In this document: in pieces, positions 8,596 through 16,690 of the stretch
Numbering within the stretch: the first letter of the stretch is position 1
Layout: each line of letters begins with the position of its first letter
Made by a program: the position numbers and the translations under genes
The notes under the pieces: model-generated
Told to the model about the DNA's origin: nothing
The model's database searches: none
The model's input: only the letters and a program-made list of their open reading frames with translations
Source of the DNA: SURF-21 sp964510515
GTDB lineage: Bacteria > Actinomycetota > Geothermincolia > Geothermincolales > RBG-13-55-18
Length of the DNA: 64,000 nt
Assembly (NCBI GenBank): GCA_964510515.1
Contig: CAZEAU010000009.1
Location: forward strand, 1-64,000
Direction: 5' to 3'

Positions 8596-9105
8596 ATGAG
8601 CATCGAGAAGGACCTGGAGGAACTCAAGAACCTGGCAGTGGAAAGCGGAGCGCTGACCGCGGAGGTCATCCCGGCTCACGAGGTGATCTTCGACGAGAGA
8701 GCCGTGCACAAGTGCCAGTACGGCTGTCCCTCCTACGGGCGCTACCTCACCTGCCCTCCGTACACGCCCGCGCCCTCGGAGTTCGAGAGGGCGCTGCGCA
8801 GCTACAAATGGGCCATGCTTCTGGAGTGCGAGCTCGCGGACCTCAACCGCCTGGTGGTGGGGGTGGAGAAGGCGGCGATGCGCAAGGGTTACTACCTCGC
8901 CCTGGGCCTGAAGGGGCAGCGCTGCCTGCTGTGCGAGGAATGCGTGCCCCCCGGCGAGCCCTGCCGCGACCCCGTGAATGCCCGCCCCTCCATGTCCGGG
9001 CTGGGCATCAACGTCTTCGCCACCCTTAAAAAGGCGGGCATCGAGCGCAAGCTGGCCATGGACGGCGAGGTGCATACTGCCTGGGGGCTGGCTCTCATCG
9101 ATTGA
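8596..9105 (+). CDS. DUF2284-type Cys-rich metal-binding protein
   Basis: A 169-residue cytosolic protein with two Cys clusters typical of the predicted metal-binding DUF2284 family. The first, at about residues 39-55, spans HKCQYGCPSYG and LTCPPYTP. The second, at about 115-130, spans CLLCEEC and GEPCRDP. The clusters probably hold Fe-S centres or other metals; no reaction is known to me for the family. ATG at 8596 has GGAAGGAAGG upstream. The gene stands alone, with the inverted-repeat element upstream and a convergent GNAT gene downstream. Confidence 0.85.
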   Translation: MSIEKDLEELKNLAVESGALTAEVIPAHEVIFDERAVHKCQYGCPSYGRYLTCPPYTPAPSEFERALRSYKWAMLLECELADLNRLVVGVEKAAMRKGYYLALGLKGQRCLLCEECVPPGEPCRDPVNARPSMSGLGINVFATLKKAGIERKLAMDGEVHTAWGLALID

Positions 9106-9287
9106 CGGGCGCGCCGACCTGAGCGAGGAGGGGGTTGCCGCCGCGCGGGCCGTCCGGATGCGGGGGGGGCGGCAAGGGACGCAGCGCCTGGCCATCGCCC
9201 TGCCCCTCGCGCTGGGGAGGGATATCTTCCTCCTGGACGGGGTGGCCTCGGCGCTGCAAGCGGAGGTGAAGGCAGGGATAGCGGGCC

Positions 9288-9740
9288 TCAGAGCTGGGCT
9301 TCGAAATAGGTGCGCTCCTGGGTGAAGCCCATCTTGTCGTAGAAGGCCTTGGCTCCGGCGTTGTCCAGCTCGGTGGCTACGGCCATGGTGGAGCATCCCG
9401 ATTGCAGGGCCTGCCTCCTGGCTTCCTCGATGAGGGCCCGCCCCACGCCCTCGCCGCGCGCCTTTTCGGTGACCACCATCTCGGTGATGATGGCCTTGTT
9501 CATGCCCGTGGTCAGGGTCGGCCTCACGTAGATGAGCACCAGCCCCAGGGGGGCGCCGTCGTCGACGGCGAGCAGGAATATCCAGTCCGCCGATCGCAGC
9601 ATCTTCTTGAGGGTCCCGGACCATATCCCTATGTCTATGAGGGGCGCCTGCGCGGCGAACCCGACCGCGTCGGCCAGCTCTCGGATAAGCTCGAAGATAA
9701 CGTCTTGGTCCTCACCGTCGGCTTTTCTTACCTCCAGCAC
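9288..9740 (-). CDS. GNAT-family N-acetyltransferase
   Basis: About 150 residues with the GNAT fold: a central IITEMVVTEKARGEGVGRALI segment, in which RGEGVG is the acetyl-CoA pyrophosphate loop, and a closing NAGAKAFYDKMGF segment. The substrate is unknown. GTG at 9740 is preferred because AGGGAGGGG lies just upstream, giving a start of LEVRKADGED after the initiator. ATG at 9770 is an alternative that adds ten charged residues. The gene is convergent with the DUF2284 gene and divergent from the Sir2 gene. Confidence 0.85.
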   Translation of the reverse strand: MLEVRKADGEDQDVIFELIRELADAVGFAAQAPLIDIGIWSGTLKKMLRSADWIFLLAVDDGAPLGLVLIYVRPTLTTGMNKAIITEMVVTEKARGEGVGRALIEEARRQALQSGCSTMAVATELDNAGAKAFYDKMGFTQERTYFEAQL

Positions 9741-9945
9741 GACCCCTCCCTTCCGCTCGCGCTCAAACATCCCGGGCCACCCCTATAGTATAGCGCAATG
9801 GCTCAGCCGCAGAGGCGGGGGCGGGGGCGCGCAGTCTTGGAGGCGGTATCCCTTCCGCGGCGGCGATAGCCGTCGGCGCCATCTCGGGTTATCATTACCC
9901 TGTCGGCGTTGGCAGCATACCGTCGAGTGTCTTGGGGTGATTTGC

Positions 9946-10779
9946 GTGAGCGAAGAAGAGCTGATGAACGAGGCCGCTTCGATCGTCGGCGAGTCCAGAA
10001 AACTCGTGGCCTTTTCCGGTGCCGGCGTATCGGAGGAGAGCGGCATCCCCACCTTTCGCGACCCCGGGGGGCTATGGGACCGCTTCGATCCGATGGAGCT
10101 GGGCGGGGGCGATATATTCACCGCGCTGATAAGCGGAGTGAGCGTTTCCGGCGCCGCGGCCGATTTCGTCGCCGAGATGCTGCGGGTCCTGGAAAAGGCC
10201 CCGCCCAACGCCGGGCATTATGCACTTGGCGAGCTGGAGAAGATGGGGATACTGCGATCGGTCATCACCCAGAACATCGATAACCTGCACCGCGAGGGGG
10301 GCAGCACCAGGGTGATAGAGGTGCACGGCAGCCTCTTCCGGCTGGCGTGCATGGTCTGCGCCAACAGGATGCAGCTTGTGCGCGAGGAGCTCCTCGCCCT
10401 GGGCAGGGACCTCGTCGAGCTGATGCTGAAGGGGGACCTGCAGGCGATAGTCAGGCTGGTTTCCAGGTGCACGAAATGCGGCGGCCCCTGCAGGCTGGAC
10501 GTGGTGGGGTTCGGCGAGCCGGTGCAGGACATGGGGCTGGCCATGAGCGAGGCCAAGGAGGCCGACGTGCTGCTCATCCTGGGGACTTCGGGAATGGTCT
10601 ATCCCGCGGCGTACATACCGGAACATGCCAAGAAGGGCGGGGCCAGGATCATCGAGATAAACGCGACCGGCACCTATTTCCCCGACCTTGCGGACGTCGG
10701 TATCGTGGGGAAGGCCGGCGAGGTCCTGCCGCTCATAGTGGAGCGGGCGAAGGACATGCGGAGCCGCAACGCCCCCTGA
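9946..10779 (+). CDS. Sir2-family NAD-dependent deacylase
   Basis: A 277-residue sirtuin. Visible motifs are GAGVSEESGIPTFR (residues 25-38), TQNIDNLH (108-115), catalytic His in EVHGSL (H127), zinc pairs C135-x2-C138 and C175-x2-C178, and VVGFGEPV near 187. The reaction is NAD-dependent removal of acyl groups from protein lysines. The two zinc knuckles are separated by 36 residues rich in Leu and charged residues, longer than the roughly 15-25 that I expect, so the zinc module carries an inserted helix. GTG at 9946 follows GGGGTGA. A sirtuin beside CoA and acyl metabolism is plausible, but no target is suggested by the neighbours. Confidence 0.9.
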   Translation: MSEEELMNEAASIVGESRKLVAFSGAGVSEESGIPTFRDPGGLWDRFDPMELGGGDIFTALISGVSVSGAAADFVAEMLRVLEKAPPNAGHYALGELEKMGILRSVITQNIDNLHREGGSTRVIEVHGSLFRLACMVCANRMQLVREELLALGRDLVELMLKGDLQAIVRLVSRCTKCGGPCRLDVVGFGEPVQDMGLAMSEAKEADVLLILGTSGMVYPAAYIPEHAKKGGARIIEINATGTYFPDLADVGIVGKAGEVLPLIVERAKDMRSRNAP

Positions 10780-10844
10780 GCGACCGCCACGCCCCGCTCC
10801 GCCAGCCGGGGCCCGTCGCCGGGGTATGAGGCCGGGCTCACCGC

Positions 10845-11801
10845 TCAGGCGCGGAAGGTGAGGCGCGTCCCCGCCATGTTGAGGATGAACTCATCGGGCA
10901 TGGCTTCCTCGAAAGCCATCGTTGCCTTGCGCCCGGTGCAGTGGGTGGGGACGACGTAGTCGGGAGCGAAGGCCCGTATGCCCTCGATGGTGTCCGCGAT
11001 TATGGGTTCGAAAGCGGGGCCGGTGAGGTGGAACCCCCCCACCACCGCGTGCACCTCGTCCACCCCTGTCACCTTGCGGGCATGGGCCACGGTATTGACG
11101 ATGCCGGAGTGCGAACATCCCGAGAGAACCACCAGCCCTTTGCCGCGCAGGTGCATGGCTATGCCGCTGTCCTCCTCGATGGGGTCCCAGAACTCCTCGC
11201 CGTCACGCTCGAAGTAGGCGTTGGGCATGCCCCGCTCGAAAGCGGTGAGGCGCTCTATCTCCCCGAGGAAGAGCACCGTGTCTCCGGCCAGCAGCCGCGG
11301 CTCCGGGCTCTCGATGATGTCGGCTCCCGCTCCCTCCCAGGCCGCACGGTCAGCGGGGGGGAACTTGACCCGTATCTCTCCCACCCTGAGGTAGCGGTTG
11401 GGTTTGAAGACGGAGGGGTGGAGGAAGAGGGGCAACGGTTTGCCCGGCACGGCTGCGAGCATGGGGAGGAGGGCGCCGAAATGGTCCATGTGTCCGTGCG
11501 AGAGCACTGCCGCCTCTATGGCGGAGAGATCGACCCCGAGCTTGTCGGCGTTATAGGGTGCGACCACCTTGGAGAGACCGAAATCGAAGAGAAGCTTGTG
11601 GGGCTCCTCTCCGCGCAAGGTCCTGACCACGGCCGAGAAGCCGTGCTCGGCGAGGATGGAGCTTTTTATCTCCATGTCCCTGACCGGGAGCGCGCGGGTC
11701 ACGACCTGGTCGGAATCCATGGTGGTGAGGTCGTTGTAATTGTCGGAGAGGGAGAGAATCTCCACCTGCTCGACTTCCTTCAGCTGCACGTGTTCGCCCA
11801 T
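10845..11801 (-). CDS. MBL-fold metallohydrolase (dihydropterin-synthase-like)
   Basis: A 318-residue metallo-beta-lactamase-fold protein. The metal motif is H102-x-H104-x-D106-H107 (SHGHMDHFGAL). Further ligand candidates are in GCSHSG and in the late PTHCTG segment. The overall pattern, including FDFGLS and GGFHL, resembles the MBL proteins annotated as 7,8-dihydropterin-6-methyl-ribofuranosylaminobenzene-phosphate synthase relatives of methanogens and many anaerobes. That specific activity is a guess. The gene is single, convergent with sir2 and divergent from the small Cys-protein gene at 11962. Confidence 0.85.
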   Translation of the reverse strand: MGEHVQLKEVEQVEILSLSDNYNDLTTMDSDQVVTRALPVRDMEIKSSILAEHGFSAVVRTLRGEEPHKLLFDFGLSKVVAPYNADKLGVDLSAIEAAVLSHGHMDHFGALLPMLAAVPGKPLPLFLHPSVFKPNRYLRVGEIRVKFPPADRAAWEGAGADIIESPEPRLLAGDTVLFLGEIERLTAFERGMPNAYFERDGEEFWDPIEEDSGIAMHLRGKGLVVLSGCSHSGIVNTVAHARKVTGVDEVHAVVGGFHLTGPAFEPIIADTIEGIRAFAPDYVVPTHCTGRKATMAFEEAMPDEFILNMAGTRLTFRA

Positions 11802-11961
11802 GGGGTGCCCTCCTTCTCGTCATGAATCTGGCATATGTAAAATTATCATACTCCGCTCTTGCCGCCGGGGAAACAGCGCGCCGGGGGGTTTCCTTTTCCT
11901 ATACAATTGTCGGCAGGGGTGGAGCACGAGGAAAAGGTGTCGCTGTCGAGAGGAGGGGGCG

Positions 11962-12258
11962 GTGAGCGGAGGGGAACACAGCTGCGCCAACTGCGGCGGG
12001 GCGCTGAGCTGGAGCGAGGAGGTCTTCGGCCTGGGCGCCAGGCTCAGGCAGGGGCTGGAATATCCCGGGGGGGTAGGCAGGTCGGCCGCCGTCACCATCC
12101 CCGTGGGGGAGAGGGAGGTCGAATGCATGGTGGCCGCGGATGCCTCCCCAGCCAAGGCAGAGGGCTGGGACCTCGTTTTCATGGTCTGCTGCGAGGGGTG
12201 CGGCGCCGCGCTCAAGGCCGCCCTGGAGGCGGGGGGCCTTTTCGAGGAGATCATGTAG
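11962..12258 (+). CDS. small cysteine-motif protein of unknown function
   Basis: A 98-residue protein starting at GTG 11962 behind a strong AGGAGGGGG site. It has an N-terminal zinc-ribbon-like C8-x2-C11 (CANCGG) and a C-terminal MVCCEGCGAAL segment (C76, C77, C80), so two Cys pairs could bind one metal. The middle forms short beta-like strands (SAAVTIPVGEREVECMV). I do not recognise the family. It is followed after two bases by ATG 12261 of a possible micro-ORF carrying a G10 tract. Confidence 0.65.
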   Translation: MSGGEHSCANCGGALSWSEEVFGLGARLRQGLEYPGGVGRSAAVTIPVGEREVECMVAADASPAKAEGWDLVFMVCCEGCGAALKAALEAGGLFEEIM

Positions 12259-12260
12259 AG

Positions 12261-12379
12261 ATGAGCGCTGATGCGGGGGGGGGGCGAACGGCTTCGGCGG
12301 GGAGCCCTCGGGCGGGCTCCTGTGGGGGGCGGGAAGTCTCGTGGCCACGAGCATGGCCACCCTCATGGTCCTGCGCTGA
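12261..12379 (+). pseudogene. possible micro-ORF interrupted at a G10 homopolymer
   Basis: An ATG at 12261 opens MSADAGGG and runs into ten consecutive G residues (12275-12284). Beyond the tract the +1 frame continues as NGFGGEPSGGLLWGAG and then SLVATSMATLMVLR before TGA, with almost every codon ending in G or C, as in the real genes here. One extra G, or two fewer, would join the two parts into a peptide of about 39 residues with a C-terminal membrane-like helix. It could be a sequencing slip, a phase-variable small protein or chance. The gap from 12380 to 12564 shows only GC-rich sequence with an imperfect direct repeat around CGCCCGCGCGGG. Confidence 0.3.
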
Positions 12380-12564
12380 CCGGAGGCGCAGGCCGGCGAG
12401 GTCCTGGCGGCACGGCATCCGTCGACGGGCGAAGCGGCCCTCGCCGGGGCCCCCCGCTTCGCCCGCGCGGGTGAGCGTTCCTTGTTGTCAGCGTAGCGCA
12501 GCTGATGATGGGCCCCGCTCCGCCCGCGCGGGAAAGCGTTACGGCCGTAAGACCGGAGGAAGCC

Positions 12565-13713
12565 CTATTCCGCCGTCACGCTCGCGGGGAGCTTGCTGGT
12601 GAGGATGTCCACGGCCTCCTCCACCATCTCCTCCACCACCCGGGCGGCGGGCTTGACCTCCTTGATGATGCCCGCTACCTGCCCCGCGAAACCGCCGATG
12701 TACTCGTCTTTCTCGGCCTTGATGAACGGGCTCAGCAGCGCCGAGGCCACGAGCATCTGCAGGGGGAAGGGCAGGGGCTCAAGCCCCGACTCCTCCCACA
12801 GGGTCATGAAGCGGCTGCGTATGGAGCGCAGGGTCTTGCCGGTGAACATGGTGCTCACGCGGGTGTCCTCGTCGCTGGCCTCCAGGATATGCTGTTTGAC
12901 CGCCTGCGGCGCGCCGCCTTCGTCGGTGGCTAGGAAGCGCGTGCCCACCCATACTCCCACGCAGCCCATGGCCAGCGCGGCGGCAAGCCCGCGGCCGTCG
13001 CCAATGCCCCCGGCCGCCAGCACGGGAACCGGATAGGCGGCATCTATGCACCCGGGGACCAGGGCCATGGTCCCGATCCTGCCCGTATGCCCGCCCGCTT
13101 CGTGTCCCTGGGCTACCAGGAGGTCGATGCCGGAGTCGGCCATGCGCTTGGCGTTCTTGATATTGCCCGTGATGGCCAGCACCTTGATGCCCGCGGCATG
13201 GGCGTCCTCGACCATGAAGCCGGGATTGCCCAGGCCGGCGGCGAAAAGGGGGACTTTCTCCTCGATACACACCCTCACCGCCTGGTGGGGCATGGTGGCG
13301 GTGGAGTTCAACTTGACCATGATCTCCACCTCGGGCAGTTCCAGGTCCGCCTTCACCTTGGCGATGAAGTCCTGGTGGGACTGGGGGAGGTTTTTGAGCA
13401 GTTCCTCCAGCGGCACCTCGCCCGAGGTGTCCATGTCCGGGAGCTCGGTGAGGTTCTTGGGCAGGAGCAGGTCCACCCCGAAAGGCTTGTCGGTGCGGGC
13501 CCTGATCTCGCGGATGGCCTCGCGCATCTCGTCGATAGAGTATCCGCTCGCCCCCAGCACCCCCAGGCCGCCGGCTTCGGAGACCGCCACCACCAGATCC
13601 ACCGGCGCGCCCGTCTCCTCCCCCAGCAGGTTGGGGCCCATGCCCGCGCTGAGGATGGGATACTCGATGCCCAGCATGTCGCACAGCTTCGTCCGCAGGA
13701 CTCTCTTGCCCAT
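12565..13713 (-). CDS. FMN-dependent nitronate monooxygenase / FabK-like oxidoreductase
   Basis: A 382-residue TIM-barrel flavoenzyme of the 2-nitropropane dioxygenase family. Visible features are PILSAGMGPN near the start, GGLGVLGASG, the GHEAGGHTGRIGTM loop with the family His, VLAAGGIGDGRG and a VWVGTRFLAT segment that binds the FMN phosphate. ATG at 13713 has GAAAGGGG upstream. Family members oxidise nitronates or reduce enoyl-ACP (FabK). The sequence alone does not decide which, but the C-terminal helical extension of about 60 residues (SPFIKAEKDEYIGG onward) is more like the nitronate type. It is a single gene. Confidence 0.85.
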   Translation of the reverse strand: MGKRVLRTKLCDMLGIEYPILSAGMGPNLLGEETGAPVDLVVAVSEAGGLGVLGASGYSIDEMREAIREIRARTDKPFGVDLLLPKNLTELPDMDTSGEVPLEELLKNLPQSHQDFIAKVKADLELPEVEIMVKLNSTATMPHQAVRVCIEEKVPLFAAGLGNPGFMVEDAHAAGIKVLAITGNIKNAKRMADSGIDLLVAQGHEAGGHTGRIGTMALVPGCIDAAYPVPVLAAGGIGDGRGLAAALAMGCVGVWVGTRFLATDEGGAPQAVKQHILEASDEDTRVSTMFTGKTLRSIRSRFMTLWEESGLEPLPFPLQMLVASALLSPFIKAEKDEYIGGFAGQVAGIIKEVKPAARVVEEMVEEAVDILTSKLPASVTAE

Positions 13714-14039
13714 GTCTACCCCTTTCGTCCGAGAAAGCCTGACCTGGATATCCTTTGAGCGCGCCCTCCCTGCGGGCGCTTCCCCCCAATTATAGTCTCC
13801 GGCAGCGCCTATCTGAAGTAGGTGGCGGGGAGAGGGAGGTGTGGAGGCGCCTCTCCGCCAGGGATGCACACGCGCGAAGAAGGGCGGGCGCCGCGGCTCG
13901 GGCGGCGCGGGGGCGCGGTTTTTGACACCACCTCCACCTCGCCTTAACATGAGCGTGACCGGCCCGGTGGGATGGCCGCCTGCCCGCACCCGTTCGTCAT
14001 GCTCTTGAAGGTAAGGCCCCGGGAGGAAAGGGGAGAGGC

Positions 14040-14891
14040 ATGTATAGCCTGGAGGCGAAAAGGGCGGTGATCACCGGCGCGGCCTCGGGGCTCGGGAGGT
14101 CGCTCGCGACCGCGCTGGCCCGGGAGGGATGGAGGGTCGGCATCGTCGATTTGGACCATGCCGGGTCCGCGGAGACGCTGCGCATGGTCGAGGGGGCGGG
14201 GGGCTCGGGAGAGGCCTTCCATGCCGACGTCAGCGTGGCGGAGGAGGTGGAGGCGGCGGCCGAATACTTCTTCGCGCGCTGGGGCGGGGTGGACCTCCTG
14301 GTCAACAACGCCGGGGTCATCTCCCTGGGCTTCGTCGGCGACGTGCCGCTGGAGGACTGGAGATGGGTCTTCGACGCCAACTTCTGGGGCATGCTCTACG
14401 GGTGTCACGTCTTCGTCCCGCGTATGAAGGAACAGGGCGGGGGGCATATCGTCAACGTGGCCTCGTCCGCCGGCCTGCTCTCCAGCCCGGAGATGGCCCC
14501 CTATAATACTACCAAGGCGGCGGTGATCTCGCTCTCCGAGACGCTGCGGACGGAGTTGGCGCCGCTGGGTATCGGCGTCACCGTGGCCTGCCCCATGTTC
14601 TTCGACACCAACCTCCTCGCGACGGCGAGGTTCACGGACCCGTGGGAAATGGAGTTCTTCATCACCACCTTCCGCCATGCCAGGATGAGCGCGGACGAGG
14701 TGGCGGAGAGGATAATCGCGGGGGTGAAAAAGGACAGGCTCTACGTGGTCCCCCAGCTCTCCGGCAAGCTGTTGTGGCTGAACAAGCGCATGAGCCCCGG
14801 CTTTTTCCACGACCTGTTGCGCTTTCTCAACCGCCGCGGCCTGCTCAGGCCGCTCTTTCAGGGCCTGGCGCGCCGCGGCCTCATGCAATAG
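14040..14891 (+). CDS. short-chain dehydrogenase/reductase (SDR)
   Basis: A 283-residue classical SDR. The cofactor motif TGAASGLG is at residues 12-19, D37/D39 after the second strand hint at NAD(H) use, NNAG is at 89-92, catalytic Ser is near 142, and Y155-x3-K159 is present (YNTTK). It has a longer C-terminal tail, LSGKLLWLNKRMSPGF to RRGLMQ, hydrophobic and basic, typical of SDRs acting on lipophilic alcohols or ketones at a membrane. The ATG follows GGAGGAAAGGGGAGAGGC. It is a single gene, and the substrate is not readable. Confidence 0.9.
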   Translation: MYSLEAKRAVITGAASGLGRSLATALAREGWRVGIVDLDHAGSAETLRMVEGAGGSGEAFHADVSVAEEVEAAAEYFFARWGGVDLLVNNAGVISLGFVGDVPLEDWRWVFDANFWGMLYGCHVFVPRMKEQGGGHIVNVASSAGLLSSPEMAPYNTTKAAVISLSETLRTELAPLGIGVTVACPMFFDTNLLATARFTDPWEMEFFITTFRHARMSADEVAERIIAGVKKDRLYVVPQLSGKLLWLNKRMSPGFFHDLLRFLNRRGLLRPLFQGLARRGLMQ

Positions 14892-15320
14892 CCGCATGCC
14901 CGCGGCAATGAAACGCCGCGTGGCCGCCGCGGCCCCGGCCTTCATGCTCCCCCGCCTTTGCTTCTAGACTGGTGCGATGATGAAGTAAAACCGCGACGGA
15001 GCCGCCGCGCTGCCGGCGCTCGTCCGCGACCTGCGCGCCCGCGGTTACGAGCCGGTCACCGTCACCGAGGTCCTGCTCGCGGGCGACTGACCCCCGGAGC
15101 GGGTGAGCTGCATCATTTACCGTTATCTGTATTGCTGTTTATATGGAGATAGATGCAAGAGGAAACGGAGCGGGGATCGGTCCTCGCACGCAGGAAGCAA
15201 GGCAGCGGCGGGAAGCACGCGCCGCCCTTAACAGGACTCGATAACGAGTGGAACCCGGAAGGGACCCCAAGGGGAAGATGAGGGAGCACGCACACGGGCT
15301 TGCCGCCGCTGCCGACCGGC
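14892..15320 (+). other. intergenic region, possible long hsp20 leader
   Basis: The left part is GC-rich and holds a small gene remnant (14989-15090). From about 15110 the sequence becomes AT-richer (TTTACCG, then TTATATGG), which could hold the hsp20 promoter, although the match is weak. A palindrome ACTCG-ATAA-CGAGT lies at 15236-15249. I found neither a CIRCE (TTAGCACTC) nor an HspR-type (CTTGAGT) operator by eye. Confidence 0.3.
14989..15090 (+). pseudogene. C-terminal remnant resembling a polysaccharide deacetylase
   Basis: A 33-codon open stretch reads NRDGAAALPALVRDLRARGY and then EPVTVTEVLLAGD before TGA. The pattern L-P-x-L-x-x-x-L-R-x-R-G-Y-x-x-V-T-x-x-E-L is what NodB-type polysaccharide deacetylases usually show just before their C-terminus. 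A stop at 14986 closes the frame upstream, and no catalytic motif precedes it. It is probably a gene tail left by deletion. The match is short. Confidence 0.4.
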
Positions 15321-15357
15321 CTTCGCTCCTGTTTCGCGAAAGGAGGTGTCGGGAATG
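15321..15357 (+). promoter_or_regulatory. possible RNA thermometer over the hsp20 ribosome site
   Basis: CTCC (15326-15329) can pair with GGAG (15342-15345) inside the AGGAGG ribosome site, and TTT (15332-15334) with AAA (15339-15341), around a CGCG loop with a two-base TG bulge. The 5' arm contains TTCGCTCCT, similar to the U(U/C)GCU arm described for ROSE elements. Small heat-shock genes are classic users of such thermometers, so heat-dependent opening is a reasonable inference. It is not proven. Confidence 0.5.
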
Positions 15358-15801
15358 GCTATCGTGAGATGGAACCCATTTCTGCCGTCCACGTACCGCG
15401 AGTGGTTTCCGCGCGGGCTCTTTCTGAGGGACCTCGCCGAGTTCCCCGTGCGCGAGGCGGGCTTTTTGCCCAGCACGGACGTGTACACCGACGGGGATGA
15501 CCTTCTGGTCAAGATGGAGCTCCCGGGGTTCAAGTCGGAGGACCTGGACATCAGCCTGGAGGATTCGTGCCTGACCATCTCGGGCAAGCACGAGCACGAA
15601 GAGGAAGTCGAGGAGAAGGACTACTACCGTAAAGAGCGCCACAGCGGCTCCTTTACCCGCAGCATGGCGCTGCCGCGAGAGGTCAAGGACGAGGACATCG
15701 CGGCCAACCTCAAGGACGGTGTCCTCGAGGTGCGCATAAGCGGAGCGGCCGCCGAGAAGGCCGTAGAGGGCGGAAAGAAGATAGCGATCACTTCAGCTTG
15801 A
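15355..15801 (+). CDS. hsp20: Hsp20/alpha-crystallin small heat-shock protein
   Basis: A 148-residue small heat-shock chaperone. The N-terminal arm holds PFLPSTYREWFPRG. The alpha-crystallin domain runs from about residue 38 (LPSTDVYTDGDDLLVKMELPG) to 130, with the conserved LPxEV-like SMALPREVKDEDI and AxLKDGVLEV motifs. The C-terminal KKIAITSA provides the I-x-I-type tail (IAI). It holds unfolding proteins in solution as oligomers. ATG at 15355 is chosen, eight bases after AGGAGG; a GTG at 15346 overlaps that site. A strong hairpin terminator follows at 15835. Confidence 0.95.
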   Translation: MAIVRWNPFLPSTYREWFPRGLFLRDLAEFPVREAGFLPSTDVYTDGDDLLVKMELPGFKSEDLDISLEDSCLTISGKHEHEEEVEEKDYYRKERHSGSFTRSMALPREVKDEDIAANLKDGVLEVRISGAAAEKAVEGGKKIAITSA

Positions 15802-15834
15802 GCGCGCGCTGCTCGGCGCGCCCTCGATGGCGGT

Positions 15835-15859
15835 GCGGGCCCTGCGGGGCCCGCGTTTT
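15835..15859 (+). terminator. intrinsic terminator after hsp20
   Basis: GCGGGCCC at 15835-15842 pairs perfectly with GGGCCCGC at 15847-15854 around a TGCG tetraloop, followed by GTTTT. It sits 34 bp after the hsp20 stop in the right orientation. The remaining sequence up to 16035 is GC-rich with no gene. Confidence 0.75.
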
Positions 15860-16035
15860 CGTGTGCGCGCTCCCTCGGGGTGGGACCGTACCGTCCATCC
15901 TCCCGGGAGGAGGCGCAAGGCAGGCGCCTTCTCATGCGGGCACGGCCCGCGCGGCGTTGCCGCGGGGAGCGGCGCAAGAGGCGGGAGGCGGAGCGGGCCG
16001 CGCGGAACGCAGTGCCCCGCGGGCGGCCCCCTCCT

Positions 16036-16605
16036 TCATGTCCGTTCGGCGCCCCGGATGAAGAGCTTCATCGTCTCCCGCGCGTCCCCGATCCTATCCC
16101 CCGCCAGGCGGTAATATGGGCTCAGCATCAGGGCGGGCGGCTCGACCGGCTCATCCTCTCGCCAATAAGCGTCGTTTGTCTCCGCGCATACGACCCGGCC
16201 GATGAGCAGGGCATAGGAGTCGCCGCTGACCTCGCGTTCGAGCACGGCTTCTATCCAGCCCAGGGCGTCGGCTATCCTCACGGGGGCGACCTCCCGGGAG
16301 GGGGTGGACTCCAGGCCCGTCTCCCGCAGCTCGTCCACCTCGGGGGGAAAGTCCTTCGCGGTCATCATCGCCTGCCGGAAGGAGGGCTTGCCCATGACGT
16401 TGACCACGAACTCCTCCGTCTGCCTGATGTTGGCGAGGGTATGGCGGGGCAGGGCAGAGGCGACGGCGATAAGGTCCAGCGGCCTGAGTATGGGCATGAC
16501 GCAGCCGTAGGGCGCGGCATTGTTGACCCCCGCGGCGTCGACGGTGGTTATCACCGTGACCGGCAGGGGGAGCATGAGCTTGAACTGGTCCGGGCGCAAC
16601 TCCAT
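16036..16605 (-). CDS. flavin reductase-like FMN-binding protein
   Basis: A 189-residue protein of the flavin reductase domain family, a split-barrel FMN-binding fold. It shows LMLPLPVTVITTVDAAGVNNAAPYGC near the N-terminus, PRHTLANIRQTEEFVVNVMG in the middle and a YALLIGRVV strand late, all typical of the family. It probably reduces flavin with NAD(P)H or acts as a small flavoprotein. It is the last gene of the minus-strand group that begins with the CooC-like gene, about 85 bp after trmO. Whether it is cotranscribed is unclear. Confidence 0.85.
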   Translation of the reverse strand: MELRPDQFKLMLPLPVTVITTVDAAGVNNAAPYGCVMPILRPLDLIAVASALPRHTLANIRQTEEFVVNVMGKPSFRQAMMTAKDFPPEVDELRETGLESTPSREVAPVRIADALGWIEAVLEREVSGDSYALLIGRVVCAETNDAYWREDEPVEPPALMLSPYYRLAGDRIGDARETMKLFIRGAERT

Positions 16606-16690
16606 TACTACCTACTCCTTTCCTTCCTCTCTCCACGGGCCGCGACCGCTCCGGGGGCCGCGCAGCCCTCGCGTGCGCGGGGGCACAGTT

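Noticed and set aside
9106..9287. Frame at 9106-9287 considered as a small gene (LAIALPLALGRDIFLLDGVA)
   Set aside because: No start with a ribosome site, and it runs into the convergent GNAT gene.
12259..12564. Possible RNA gene in the GC-rich spacer
   Set aside because: No clear cloverleaf, promoter or terminator; only the micro-ORF signal and an imperfect direct repeat.
15236..15249. ACTCG-ATAA-CGAGT palindrome considered as an HspR or HrcA operator
   Set aside because: It does not match CTTGAGT-N7-ACTCAAG or TTAGCACTC-N9-GAGTGCTAA; kept only as a note.
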